A stretch of 64,000 nt of DNA from Catenulispora pinistramenti (GTDB lineage Bacteria; Actinomycetota; Actinomycetes; Streptomycetales; Catenulisporaceae). Position numbers and translations under genes: made by a program. The stretch lies in the NCBI RefSeq assembly GCF_018274385.1, contig NZ_JAAFYZ010000030.1, positions 1-64,000 on the forward strand, given 5' to 3'. The notes under the pieces are model-generated. The model worked only from the letters and a program-made list of their open reading frames with translations, had not been told where the DNA came from and did not search any database. Of the stretch, positions 35,049-44,027 are shown in pieces (positions within the stretch are counted from its first letter, which is position 1; the number at the start of each line of letters is the position of its first letter).

Positions 35049-35387
35049 TCAGGGCTGCTCGAAGACCATGACCGGCCGCACCTCGACACCGCCGAAGCGG
35101 GCCGGCACCTGCTTGGCGACGGCCAGGGCGGCGTCGATGTCGGGCGCCTCGATGAGGTAGTAGCCGCCCAGGGCCTCCTTGGTCTCGGCGAAGGCGCCGT
35201 CGGTGACCACGCCTTCGCGGATGCTGGTGGCGGTGGTGGTGGGCATCAGGGGCTCGCCGCTGAGGACCGCGTCCTTGTTGTCGGCGATGAAGGCCATGTG
35301 GTCGGCCAGGACTCCGTTGAGCGTCTCGGCGTCCGCGGTGGCGTAGGAGGCTTCGTCCTCGTAGATCAAGACCAGGTACTTGGACAT
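35049..35387 (-). CDS. YCII-related (DGPF-domain) protein
   Basis: A 112-residue small ferredoxin-like-fold protein (KYLVLIYEDE, LSGEPLMPTTTATSIR, GGYYLIEAPDIDAALAVAKQVP, VEVRPVMVF). DGPF/YCII proteins are the standard partners of ECF42 sigma factors and may sense an unknown signal. It is encoded 15 bp upstream of the sigma gene in the same direction. Start ATG 35387 with AAAGGCGA as RBS. Confidence 0.85.
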   Translation of the reverse strand: MSKYLVLIYEDEASYATADAETLNGVLADHMAFIADNKDAVLSGEPLMPTTTATSIREGVVTDGAFAETKEALGGYYLIEAPDIDAALAVAKQVPARFGGVEVRPVMVFEQP

Positions 35388-35482
35388 CGCTGTCGCCTTT
35401 CTCCGTTGGGCGGGCCCCGGGCGGGCCCACACCGAACCGACGAACGGCGCGGGCCCGGAATCGACAGCCCTTCCGGAGATTC

Positions 35483-38062
35483 TTACGCCAGCGGCAGCAT
35501 CGTGCGCAGCAGACCGCGCGAGTCGGCGGCGCGCGCCGCCTCGATGCGCTCGGCCGGTACCTGGCCGTACAGGGTGGTGCGCTGGCGGGTGGGGCGGCCG
35601 AGGGGGGCGCAGATCTCCTCGAGTTCGCTGATGCCCTTCGCCGAGCCGTACTCGGAGCCGGCCATGCGCGAGATGGTCTCCTCCATCAGCGTGCCGCCGA
35701 GGTCGTTGACGCCGCCGGTGAGCATCGCGCGCGAGCCCTCCACGCCGAGCTTGACCCACGAGGTCTGGATGTTGTTGATCCGCCCGTGCAGCATGACCCG
35801 CGCCATGGCGTGCACCGCGCGGTTGTCCCGCAGCGTGGGTCCGGGCCGCGCGAGGCCGGCCAGGTAGACCGGCGCGTTGGAGTGGATGAACGGCAGCGGC
35901 ACGAACTCGGTGAAGCCGCCGGTCTCGTCCTGGATCCGGGCCAGCACCCGCAGGTGCGCGACCCAGTGCGCGGGGTTGTCGACGTGCCCGTACATCATCG
36001 TGGACGTGGTCGGGATCCCCACCTGGTGCGCCGTGGTGATCACCTCGATCCACTGCGCGGCGGGCAGCTTGCCCTTGGTCAGCACCCAGCGGACGTCGTC
36101 GTCGAGGATCTCGGCGGCGGTACCGGGCAGCGAGTCGACGCCGGCCTCCTTGGCCGCGGTCAGGAAGTCGCGGATGGACATCCCGGTCCGGGAGACGCCG
36201 TTGATGATCTCCATCGGGGAGTAGGAGTGCAGGTGCAGCCCGGGCGCGCGCCGCTTGATCTCGGCCGCCAGGTCGAAGTACGCGGTGCCGGGCAGATCCG
36301 GGTGGATCCCGCCCTGCATGCAGATCTCCGTGGCCCCGACCTGCCACGCGGCCTCGGCGCGGTCGCCGACCTCGGACACCGACAGCGTGTAGGCGTCGGC
36401 ATCGGTACGCCGCTGCGCGAAGGCGCAGAACCGGCACCCGGTGTAGCAGACGTTGGTGAAGTTGATGTTCCGGTTGACGATGTACGTCACCTCGTCGCCG
36501 ACGGCATCGCGCCGCAGCCCGTCGGCCAGCGCGGTCAGCGCGTCCAGGGCGGGACCGTCGGCGTGGATCAGGGCCAGCGCGTCGTCGTCGGACAGGTTGC
36601 CCGGATCGCGCTCGGCGGCGGCCAGCGCCGTCTTCAACGCCGCGTCGATCCGCTCCGGAGCGCCGGCGCTGTGGTCCACCGAGGTCCGGGACGCGTGCTC
36701 CCGCAGCTCATCCCAGTCCCCGTACACCTCCGAGAAGTCCGAGCGGCGATCCTCGGTCCGGCCGTCGGTGTCGATCGACGCGTGCAGGTCGGTACGTCCC
36801 GAAGAGGTATCCCAGCCGCCATCAGGCTCCTGCCACCGGATACCGGTGGGGATCCGGCCCTCGACGGCCATCCCGGTCTCGGGATCGGCCAGAGCCCGGA
36901 CATGCGGCATGATCCGCGGGTCCAGCCACGGCTCCCCGCGCAGCACGTACTCGGGGTAGATCGTCAGCCGTTCCTTCAGGTCGAAGCCCGCGCCGGCCGA
37001 CTGAGCGGCCAGCTCGTCGATGGCCGGCCAGGGCCGTTCCGGATTGACGTGGTCGGCCGTGAGCGGCGAGACCCCGCCCCAGTCGTCGATCCCGGCCCGC
37101 AGCATCAACCCGTACTGCGCGTCCACCAGGTTCGGCGGCGCCTGGATCCGCACCGACGGCCCGAGGACGACCCGCGCCGTGGCGATCGTCGCCGCCAGCT
37201 CCTCCAGGTCCGCGTCCGGGGTGTGCATCATCGCGGTGGCCGGCTTGGCCCGGAAGTTCTGGATGATGATCTCCTGGATGCCCCGGTAGGTCCGGGCCAC
37301 CTTCCGCATCGCGAAGATCGAGTCAGCCCGCTCCTCCAGCGTCTCCCCGATGCCGATGAGGATCCCGGTGGTGAACGGGACCGAGGAACGTCCGGCGTCT
37401 TCCAGCACCCGCAACCGCACCGCGGGCTCCTTGTCGGGAGATCCGTAGTGCGGACCGCCCGGCTCGGACCACAACCGCGTCGCCGTGGTCTCCAGCATCA
37501 TGCCCATCGACGGGGCCACCGGCTTCATCCGCTGGAAGTCGGACCAGGAGAGCACACCGGGGTTCAGGTGCGGCAGCAGTCCGGTCTCCTCCAGCACCCG
37601 GATCGACATCGCCCGGACGTAGTCCAGCGTCGAGTCGTACCCGTGCGCGTCCAGCCACTCCTTCGCCTGCGGCCATCGGTCTTCCGGCCGGTCGCCGAGC
37701 GTGAAGAGGGCCTCCTTACAGCCCAACGCCGCGCCCTTGGCCGCGATGTCCAGAACCTCGTCGGGCGAGAGGTAGAGCGAGTCCAGGCGCCCGGGAACCG
37801 TCACGAAAGTGCAGTAATGACACCGATCCCGACACAATCGGGTAAGGGGGATGAAGACCTTCCGGGAGTAGGTCACCACCCCGGGCCGGCCGGCGGCCTC
37901 CAACCCCTGGTCACGTAAGCGCGAGGCGACAGCGCACAGCGCGTCCAGATCGGCTCCCCGCGCAGCGAGCAGAACCGCCGCCTCCTCGGTACTGAGCGCG
38001 ACTCCCTCACCCGCCCGGTGCAGGGCACGGCGCATGGCATTGGCGGTGGGATGCATCGTCAT
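35483..38062 (-). CDS. fbiC: FO synthase FbiC (fused CofG-CofH), coenzyme F420 biosynthesis
   Basis: An 859-residue bifunctional radical-SAM enzyme that makes FO (8-hydroxy-5-deazaflavin) from 5-amino-6-ribitylaminouracil and tyrosine, the deazaflavin core of F420. The CofG-like half has its CX3CX2C cluster at Cys77/81/84 (CRDRCHYC). The CofH-like half has CYTGCRFC near residue 540. Length matches known FbiC (about 850). I start at ATG 38062 (AGGAA upstream). It is last in a likely operon SDR, LLM, LLM, fbiC (40890 to 35483, gaps 25-56 bp or less) headed by the operator at 40924. Producing F420 along with F420-type oxidoreductases is the logical reason. Confidence 0.95.
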   Translation of the reverse strand: MTMHPTANAMRRALHRAGEGVALSTEEAAVLLAARGADLDALCAVASRLRDQGLEAAGRPGVVTYSRKVFIPLTRLCRDRCHYCTFVTVPGRLDSLYLSPDEVLDIAAKGAALGCKEALFTLGDRPEDRWPQAKEWLDAHGYDSTLDYVRAMSIRVLEETGLLPHLNPGVLSWSDFQRMKPVAPSMGMMLETTATRLWSEPGGPHYGSPDKEPAVRLRVLEDAGRSSVPFTTGILIGIGETLEERADSIFAMRKVARTYRGIQEIIIQNFRAKPATAMMHTPDADLEELAATIATARVVLGPSVRIQAPPNLVDAQYGLMLRAGIDDWGGVSPLTADHVNPERPWPAIDELAAQSAGAGFDLKERLTIYPEYVLRGEPWLDPRIMPHVRALADPETGMAVEGRIPTGIRWQEPDGGWDTSSGRTDLHASIDTDGRTEDRRSDFSEVYGDWDELREHASRTSVDHSAGAPERIDAALKTALAAAERDPGNLSDDDALALIHADGPALDALTALADGLRRDAVGDEVTYIVNRNINFTNVCYTGCRFCAFAQRRTDADAYTLSVSEVGDRAEAAWQVGATEICMQGGIHPDLPGTAYFDLAAEIKRRAPGLHLHSYSPMEIINGVSRTGMSIRDFLTAAKEAGVDSLPGTAAEILDDDVRWVLTKGKLPAAQWIEVITTAHQVGIPTTSTMMYGHVDNPAHWVAHLRVLARIQDETGGFTEFVPLPFIHSNAPVYLAGLARPGPTLRDNRAVHAMARVMLHGRINNIQTSWVKLGVEGSRAMLTGGVNDLGGTLMEETISRMAGSEYGSAKGISELEEICAPLGRPTRQRTTLYGQVPAERIEAARAADSRGLLRTMLPLA

Positions 38063-38091
38063 TCCAGTTCCTACGCGGCAGTGAACCGGGT

Positions 38092-38928
38092 CTATTCCCG
38101 CTCGACGTAACGAGCGTAGTCGTCCAGCACGGGCAAGATCTGCTCCGCGGGCGCCGATGGGACGTTGAACACAATCTCCTCGATGCCCAGCGACCGGTAG
38201 TGCTCCATCTTCCCCGGCGTCGGCTCGGTGCCGAACGGCACCACCCGCAGCGTGTCCGGATCCCGGCCGGCCTCCTGCGCCGCCGCCCGCAGCACCGGCA
38301 GCGCCTGCGTCAGCCCGCGGCCGCCGATCGGCATCCAGCCGTCCGCGTAGTCCAGCACCGCCCCGAACAGCTTCGGCCCGGCCGCGCCGCCGATCAGCAC
38401 CGGAACGCGCCCGGCCGCCGGCTTCGGCCAGGACCACGACGGGTCGAAGGCCACGTGTTCCCCGTGGTAGGAGGCGACCTCCTTGCCCCACAGCTCCCGC
38501 ATCGCCAGGACGGTCTCGCGGACGTGCTCCCGGCGGGTGCCGAAATCCACACCGTGGTCGGCCATCTCCTCCTTGTTCCAGCCGAAGCCCACGCCGAGGT
38601 CGAAGTTGCCGCCGCTGACCAGGTCCAGCGTCGCGGCGGTCTTGGCCAGCAGCAGCGGGTTGTGCTGGGCGGCCAGGCAGATGCCGGTGCCGACCCGGAT
38701 GCCCGGGGCGGCGGCCGCGACCGTGGCCAGCACGACGAAGGGGTCGAGCATCCGCGAGTAGTACTCCGGTAGCGGCTCCCCCAACGGCGCCGGAGTGGCC
38801 CGGCTGACCGGGATGTGGGTGTGTTCGGGGGCGTAGTACGACTGGAACCCGCGCTCGGCGAGCGCGCGCCCGAGCTCGGCCGGACCGATGGTCTGGTCGG
38901 TCAGGAAGACCGTGACGCCGATGCGCAA
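38092..38928 (-). CDS. F420-dependent LLM-class oxidoreductase
   Basis: A 278-residue LLM-fold protein. It starts TTG at 38928 with GGAG seven bases upstream. Motifs: [39 protein letters not shown], then [27 protein letters not shown], the signature set of the TIGR03619-like F420 oxidoreductases of mycobacteria and Streptomyces. It is 29 bp from fbiC and co-directional, so it is almost certainly co-expressed with FO synthesis. Hydride transfer from F420H2 is likely; the substrate is unknown. Confidence 0.85.
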   Translation of the reverse strand: MRIGVTVFLTDQTIGPAELGRALAERGFQSYYAPEHTHIPVSRATPAPLGEPLPEYYSRMLDPFVVLATVAAAAPGIRVGTGICLAAQHNPLLLAKTAATLDLVSGGNFDLGVGFGWNKEEMADHGVDFGTRREHVRETVLAMRELWGKEVASYHGEHVAFDPSWSWPKPAAGRVPVLIGGAAGPKLFGAVLDYADGWMPIGGRGLTQALPVLRAAAQEAGRDPDTLRVVPFGTEPTPGKMEHYRSLGIEEIVFNVPSAPAEQILPVLDDYARYVERE

Positions 38929-38984
38929 GATGACTCCTTCTGCGAGCGGGTGCTGTCTCGATACCCGATGGGTTGTCTATGTAC

Positions 38985-40112
38985 TTACTTACCCAGCGCC
39001 GCCGCGGCGCTGCGGAACCGCGTGGTCCGGTGCACCGGATCCTTGTCCAGCTTGGGAATCACGTACCGGCCGATCAGCTCGATCGTCTCCAGCGTGTCGG
39101 CCAGGGAGAGCTGGATCGGCAGGCCGAACACCAGCTGGTCGATTCCCGTTGCCTCGTAGCGCTTGATCTGGGCCAGCACCTCGTCGGGGTCGCCGCAGAT
39201 CAGGTAGCCGTTGTGCAGCCGCCACTCGACCTCCTCGACGGTCGGCTCGGGCAGCACCCCGGGCCACTCCGGGACCCAGTCCGGGCGCGGGAACGTGTCG
39301 TGGTAGCGGAACACCAGGGACTGGAGCCGTCCCATCCCCATCGCCGCGGCGGCCTGCCGGGCCCGCTTGCCGTCGGCCAGGCACACCGCCGAGGACGTGA
39401 CCATGACGTTGTCATTGACATATGCCCCGACCGGCTCGGCCGAGGGCACCGCCTTCTTGTACGCCGCGACGGCGGCCTCGGCGTCGGCGGCCGAACCCAC
39501 CGAGAAGCCCAGCACGCCCAGGCCCATCCGCGCGGCCATCTCGTACGACGGCGGGTTCCCGGCCGCGTACCACATCGCCGGATGCGGCTTCTTCCACGGC
39601 TTGGGCAGCACGTTGCGCTCCGGCATCGAGAACCACTTGCCCTCGTGCGAATACGAGTCCTGCAACCACATCTTGGGGATCTCGCGCACCACCTCGGCCC
39701 AGATCTCCTTGGTGATCGCGGTGTCCGGCAGACCCAGGCCCAGGATCTCCCGCGAACCGGCGCCGCGGCCGGTCCCGAACTCGAACCGGCCGCCGGTCAA
39801 GTGGTCCAGGGTCGCGACCTTCTCGGCCACCTTCACCGGGTGGTTGGCCTGCGGCAGCGGGTTGAAGATGCCCGAGCCCAGGTGGATCCGCTCGGTCGCG
39901 GCGGCCAGATAGCCCAGGAAGACGTCGTTGCTGGCCAGGTGCGAGTACTCGTCGAGGAAGTGGTGCTCGGAAGCCCACAGGTACTTGAAGCCGGCCCGGT
40001 CGGCGGCCTTGGCGATCTCGATGTCGTTCATGAGCGAGGTGTGCTCGAAATCGGGGTCGGCGGCCAGCTTCGAGAGCGGTACGTGGCCCTGGACGAAGAT
40101 GCCGAACTCCAT
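38985..40112 (-). CDS. LLM-class flavin/F420-dependent oxidoreductase
   Basis: A 375-residue LLM protein and a clear paralogue of the gene at 4061-5179: both carry [34 protein letters not shown] and a similar C-terminal [21 protein letters not shown] stands in front of the ATG. It lies 56 bp upstream of the F420-dependent oxidoreductase and 25 bp downstream of the SDR stop, within the fbiC operon. Members of this branch can be FMN monooxygenases or F420 dehydrogenases; operon context with fbiC favours F420. Confidence 0.85.
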   Translation of the reverse strand: MEFGIFVQGHVPLSKLAADPDFEHTSLMNDIEIAKAADRAGFKYLWASEHHFLDEYSHLASNDVFLGYLAAATERIHLGSGIFNPLPQANHPVKVAEKVATLDHLTGGRFEFGTGRGAGSREILGLGLPDTAITKEIWAEVVREIPKMWLQDSYSHEGKWFSMPERNVLPKPWKKPHPAMWYAAGNPPSYEMAARMGLGVLGFSVGSAADAEAAVAAYKKAVPSAEPVGAYVNDNVMVTSSAVCLADGKRARQAAAAMGMGRLQSLVFRYHDTFPRPDWVPEWPGVLPEPTVEEVEWRLHNGYLICGDPDEVLAQIKRYEATGIDQLVFGLPIQLSLADTLETIELIGRYVIPKLDKDPVHRTTRFRSAAAALGK

Positions 40113-40120
40113 GGAGTCTC

Positions 40121-40154
40121 CTAGCCGAAGTGGATGCCTAGCCGAAGTGGATGC
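40121..40154. repeat. 17-bp perfect tandem duplication at the SDR stop
   Basis: CTAGCCGAAGTGGATGC occurs at 40121-40137 and again at 40138-40154. The second copy (minus strand) encodes the last residues and stop of the SDR. The first copy repeats them beyond the stop, just before the RBS of the LLM gene. A recent slippage duplication is likely. Confidence 0.9.
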
Positions 40155-40890
40155 CGGCCAGCGCCCCGCCGTCGAGGACGAAGTCGGCGCCGGTGCAGTA
40201 GGACGAGTCGTCGGAGGTCAGGAACAGCGCGGCTTTCGCGATCTCGAGCGGGGTACCGACGCGCTTGAGCGGAATGCCGGAGTAGCCGATGTCGGGGTCG
40301 GCGTCCTCGGGCATGAACTCGGTGACCATCGGGGTGTGGACGCCGCCGGGGCAGATGCAGTTCACCCGCACAGTCGGCCCGGCCTCCAGAGCCGCGACCC
40401 TCGTCAATCCCCTGACAGCGAACTTGGTGGACACATAAGACCCCAGATATGCCATCCCCGCGAAGCCGTCGACGCTCGCGGTGTTCACCACCGTCCCGCC
40501 GCCGGCCGCCCGGATCCGGGGCAGGCACACGTGCAGCCCCAGGAAGACGCCGACCTGGTTCACGGTCACCACCTGCATGTACTCCTCGAGCGAGGTCTTC
40601 TCGATCTTGTTGAAGCGCAGGATGCCGGCGTTGTTGATCAGGCCGTCGAGCTTGCCGAACTCGGCCGTGGCGAAGTCCGCGGCGGCGGTCCACTGCGCCT
40701 GGTCGGTGACGTCGAGCCGGACGAACCGCGCCGCGTCGCCGATCTCCTTGGCCACCGCCTGCCCAGCCTCCTCCAGCACATCGGCGAGCACCACCCGCGC
40801 CCCCTCCTCGGCGAACAGCCGCGCCTCCTCGGCACCCTGACCCCGCGCCGCGCCGGTGACCAGCACCACCCGCCCGTCCAACTTTCCCAT
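40138..40890 (-). CDS. short-chain dehydrogenase/reductase (SDR)
   Basis: A 250-residue classical SDR: TGAARGQG (residues 12-19), NNAGI, and YVSTK as Tyr-Lys motif. The GQG variant in place of GIG is common in 3-alpha/20-beta-hydroxysteroid-dehydrogenase-like SDRs, which is suggestive only. Start ATG 40890 (AGGGGACGG upstream) is preferred over long upstream extensions that cross the operator. It is the first gene of the likely SDR-LLM-LLM-fbiC operon. The operator at 40924 lies 34 bp upstream and is also shared with the divergent LLM at 40979. Confidence 0.85.
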   Translation of the reverse strand: MGKLDGRVVLVTGAARGQGAEEARLFAEEGARVVLADVLEEAGQAVAKEIGDAARFVRLDVTDQAQWTAAADFATAEFGKLDGLINNAGILRFNKIEKTSLEEYMQVVTVNQVGVFLGLHVCLPRIRAAGGGTVVNTASVDGFAGMAYLGSYVSTKFAVRGLTRVAALEAGPTVRVNCICPGGVHTPMVTEFMPEDADPDIGYSGIPLKRVGTPLEIAKAALFLTSDDSSYCTGADFVLDGGALAGIHFG

Positions 40891-40923
40891 CGGCCGTCCC
40901 CTGTCCTCACTCGCGCTTGACAT

Positions 40924-40938
40924 CTGACTAGGTGTCAG
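40924..40938. promoter_or_regulatory. CTGAC-N5-GTCAG operator at the head of the fbiC operon
   Basis: Perfect palindrome with spacer TAGGT and flanks CATCTGAC..GTCAGATTG. It lies 34 bp before the SDR start (minus) and 41 bp before the LLM start (plus), serving both divergent units. Confidence 0.85.
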
Positions 40939-40978
40939 ATTGATTCCTCCCAGGCGAAAAGTGAAGGGGAGACGGCCC

Positions 40979-41869
40979 ATGAAGTTCTGGCTCTCACCGG
41001 CGTTCTGCGACACCGCACACTTCACCGGCCTCGCGCGGGCCGCGGAAGAGCACGGGTTCGAAGGGATCGCCATCCCGGACCACCTGTTCCATCCGGTCGA
41101 ACTGTCCTCCCCCTACCCCTATACGCCAGACGGATCCCGCTACTGGACGAAAGACACCCACTGGCCCGAGCCCTGGGTGGCGATCGCGGCAATGGCAGCG
41201 GTAACGACCCGCCTGCACTTCACCACCAACATCTACGTGGCCCCGGCCCGCGACCTGCTGACGGTCGCCAACCAAGTAGCGACCGCCGCCTACATCTCAC
41301 AGGGCACACCAACCGGCCACCACCGGATCGCACTCGGCGTCGGCCCAGGCTGGAGCCGAGACGAATTCACCGCCACCGGCCAAGCCTGGCCCAAACGCGG
41401 AGCCCGCCTCGACGAGATGCTGCTGGCCCTGCGCCAACTGTGGACCGGGGACGTAGTCGAGGTGGCGGGCCCGAACTACACCCTCCCGGCCTGCTCGATC
41501 ACCCCGACGCCGAACGCCCCGATCCCGGTCTACGTCGGCGGCGTCTCCGACATAGCGCTCCGCCGCGCAGCCCGCAACGACGGCTGGATCGGGATCTACC
41601 ACACGGTCGACGAAACCCGGTCGATCATGGACCGGATCCGCGCGGCCCGCGAGGAGGCCGGCACCGTGGACCGGCCGTTCCGGGCGATGCTCGCGGTACT
41701 GGCGGAACCAACGCCAGAGCTATGTGCGCAGCTGGAGGAGTGGGGCGTCACAGACTTGCTGGGCGCACCGTGGATGTCGAACATCAAGGCCATGACGGCC
41801 CCGGGACCGTCACTGGACGAGATGGTCGAGGCGGTGGCCCGGTATGCCGAGCGCTATGTGAAGAACTAG
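40979..41869 (+). CDS. F420-dependent LLM-class oxidoreductase
   Basis: A 296-residue LLM protein. Start ATG 40979 follows GGGGAG and fits the family better than the upstream ATG 40940. Motifs: FEGIAIPDHLFHP, LHFTTNIYVAPARD, GHHRIALGVGPGWSRDEF and PVYVGGVSDIALRRAARNDGWIG, the typical pattern of F420-using subclass members. Divergent from the SDR/fbiC operon with a shared operator. No enzymatic substrate can be read. A strong hairpin follows its stop. Confidence 0.85.
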   Translation: MKFWLSPAFCDTAHFTGLARAAEEHGFEGIAIPDHLFHPVELSSPYPYTPDGSRYWTKDTHWPEPWVAIAAMAAVTTRLHFTTNIYVAPARDLLTVANQVATAAYISQGTPTGHHRIALGVGPGWSRDEFTATGQAWPKRGARLDEMLLALRQLWTGDVVEVAGPNYTLPACSITPTPNAPIPVYVGGVSDIALRRAARNDGWIGIYHTVDETRSIMDRIRAAREEAGTVDRPFRAMLAVLAEPTPELCAQLEEWGVTDLLGAPWMSNIKAMTAPGPSLDEMVEAVARYAERYVKN

Positions 41870-41900
41870 CGCCGCGAGCTGGAGCACGTCTGCGCCGAAA

Positions 41901-41942
41901 CGCCACGGGCGCCAGAAGCCGAAGCCTCTGGCGCCCGTGGCG
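41901..41942. terminator. hairpin between convergent LLM and LCP genes
   Basis: A perfect 16-bp stem (41901-41916 with 41927-41942, CGCCACGGGCGCCAGA arm) and a 10-nt loop. It lies 32 bp after the LLM stop and 28 bp from the LCP stop and could serve both strands. Confidence 0.75.
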
Positions 41943-41969
41943 CACTCACCAATTCAGTGACTCAGTCCC

Positions 41970-44027
41970 TCAGTACACGCAAGGGATCCCGTCCTGCGAT
42001 CCCGCGGCGCTCACCGCTCCGCCGGAGCTCAATCCGGAGGAGTCGGAGGAGCCGTCCGTGGGCACGCTGGTCGCACCGCCACTGGGCTGTCCCGAAGGCG
42101 GCGCCGTGCTCTTCGCCGGCGGCAGCTTGTAGTCGTACCCGAGGGTGACTGTGATGCTCCCCTTCGGCAGCGAGCTGCTGGACTCCGGTGCCAGCTTGGT
42201 GCCGAGCTTGGCCTGGATCTGCTTGGCCAGGGCCTCCTCGCCGGCGCCGTAGCGGATGGTCGTGTGCTGGACGCCGTTGCCGCCGTTGCCGGTCTTGCTG
42301 ACCGGGATGCCGTCGTCGAACAGGGCACCGCCGGCCTTCAGCGCCAGGCTGGTGGTGGTGGTGCCGTTCAGGACGGTGATGGTCGCCGGGGGCACCGGGG
42401 TCGTGGACGGGGCCGACGGCGGCGGCGTCGAGCTGGAAGCCGTGGTCGGCGGCGGCGCCACCGCGGCGTCGTTGTTGAACGCGGAGGTGACCTGGTTCTT
42501 GATCGCGTTCGGGTCGACCGTCAACGCCTCCTCGCCGTTGACCGTGACGGTCCCGGTGGTCGGCAGGGTTATGAACTGGGCGTTGCCGCCGGTCAGGTTG
42601 GAGGCCTGGGAGGCGAAGTCCAGCACGTCCCATTGGTTGTCGATCACGATGTCGTTCTTCACCACGTTGAACAGGCCCTGCATGGACCCGACATCGCTGA
42701 GCACGCCCTTCTTCTTCAGCGCCTGCATCACCGAGGTCAGGAACGCCTGCTGGCGGTGGGTGCGGTCCAGGTCGCCGTTGGGCAGGTGGAAGCGCTGGCG
42801 CACGAACTGCAGCGCGGTGGCCGCGTCGATGGTGGACACGCCGGCCGGCAGGTTGATCCCGGTACCCGCGCCGTCCTCGATCGGGTCGTAGGCCGGGGCC
42901 TTGAGGCAGACCTGGATGCTGCCGATCTGCTTGACGATGTCGTAGAAGCCGACCAGGTTGACCTCGGCGAGGTGGTCGACGCGCACGCCGGTCAGCTTCT
43001 GCACGGCCCGGATCGTGGCCTCGCGGCCGACCTCGCGGCTCTCGGACTCCTCGGTGGCCTTGTCCGGCTTCTTGCCGCTGGCGTTGATCTTCTGGTCGGC
43101 GAAGGCCTTGGCGTCGCCGTAGGCTTCCTTGATCTTGCCCATGCCCATGTCCGGCACCTGCACGGTGCCCACGCCTGGGATGGCCGCCGGGCCACCGGGC
43201 CGCTCGACGTCGCTGTCCCGCGGGATCGAGTACGCGGTGACCTGGCCGCCGTTGGCCGGGATGTGCATCAGGATCAGCACGTTGGTGTTGTAGCCGCCGA
43301 TATCGGAGGACCCGGCGTGCAGTTCGTCCTCGACCAGGGACGTCGGCAGGTCGTTGCCGTTCATGTCCTTGCGCGAGTCCAGACCGATCAGCAACAGGTT
43401 GACGTCCGTGCCGGCGTGCGGGGCCACATAGCCGTCCTGGCCGGGCTTGATCTGACTGATCGAGTCCGAGGTGTGCAGGCCGTCGGTGAGCGACTTGTGC
43501 GCGTACCAGACGAAGCCGGTCGCCAGGACCACGATCGCACTCATGGTGGCGGCGGTGATCCGGCCGGCCAGCACCCCGCGCTTGCGGGCCTTGCCGGGGC
43601 CCGGATCGACAGCACCGCGCCCGCCTCCGCGCCGACCGCCGCCGCCCGCGCCACCCCGGCGGCCGGACTCCAGGTGATCGTCGTCGTAGTCGTACTCGTC
43701 GGCGGCGTCGCCATAGCCGTCCGGGGCCTGCTGGCCCATGACGCTCGTCTGCTCGGCGGCGTGCCAGTCGCCGGGGCCGCCGTGGTGGGTCGGGTCGTCC
43801 GGACGTGCGCGCGGCGGCTGTTGCTGCCAGCCGCCGTTGTCCCGCTGCTGCTGCGGCGGTTCGGGCCGGCGCTGGGCCTGGGCCGCCCGCCACGGCTGCT
43901 CGGGTTCCTCACGGCGGCCTCCGCCACCGCCACGGTAGTCATCGCCACCGCGCCAACGCTCACCGCCGCCGCCACGGCGGCCGCCATCCCCGCGGTAGTC
44001 ACCGTCCTCCGGATACCAATCAGACAC
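41970..44027 (-). CDS. LytR-CpsA-Psr (LCP) family cell-wall ligase with LytR_C domain
   Basis: A 685-residue membrane protein. GTG 44027 is chosen because GGAGG stands eight bases upstream; the longer frame adds a low-complexity stretch. An acidic/Gly/Gln-rich cytoplasmic tail of about 160 residues precedes one transmembrane helix. The LCP domain (NLLLIGLDSRKD, SIPRDSDVE, VDHLAEVNLVGFYDIVKQIG, ATALQFVRQRFHLPNGDLDRTHRQQAFL) then spans roughly residues 200-480. A LytR_C domain follows (ATITVLNGTTTTSLALKAGGAL). LCP enzymes transfer glycopolymers from lipid carriers to peptidoglycan. Its start overlaps the next gene's stop by eight bases. Confidence 0.88.
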   Translation of the reverse strand: MSDWYPEDGDYRGDGGRRGGGGERWRGGDDYRGGGGGRREEPEQPWRAAQAQRRPEPPQQQRDNGGWQQQPPRARPDDPTHHGGPGDWHAAEQTSVMGQQAPDGYGDAADEYDYDDDHLESGRRGGAGGGGRRGGGRGAVDPGPGKARKRGVLAGRITAATMSAIVVLATGFVWYAHKSLTDGLHTSDSISQIKPGQDGYVAPHAGTDVNLLLIGLDSRKDMNGNDLPTSLVEDELHAGSSDIGGYNTNVLILMHIPANGGQVTAYSIPRDSDVERPGGPAAIPGVGTVQVPDMGMGKIKEAYGDAKAFADQKINASGKKPDKATEESESREVGREATIRAVQKLTGVRVDHLAEVNLVGFYDIVKQIGSIQVCLKAPAYDPIEDGAGTGINLPAGVSTIDAATALQFVRQRFHLPNGDLDRTHRQQAFLTSVMQALKKKGVLSDVGSMQGLFNVVKNDIVIDNQWDVLDFASQASNLTGGNAQFITLPTTGTVTVNGEEALTVDPNAIKNQVTSAFNNDAAVAPPPTTASSSTPPPSAPSTTPVPPATITVLNGTTTTSLALKAGGALFDDGIPVSKTGNGGNGVQHTTIRYGAGEEALAKQIQAKLGTKLAPESSSSLPKGSITVTLGYDYKLPPAKSTAPPSGQPSGGATSVPTDGSSDSSGLSSGGAVSAAGSQDGIPCVY

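Noticed and set aside
35049-36437. 462-codon frame joining part of the FO synthase antisense-frame region with the DGPF protein
   Set aside because: Only its last 112 codons (35387 downward) are a recognisable gene with its own RBS; the rest overlaps fbiC in another frame.
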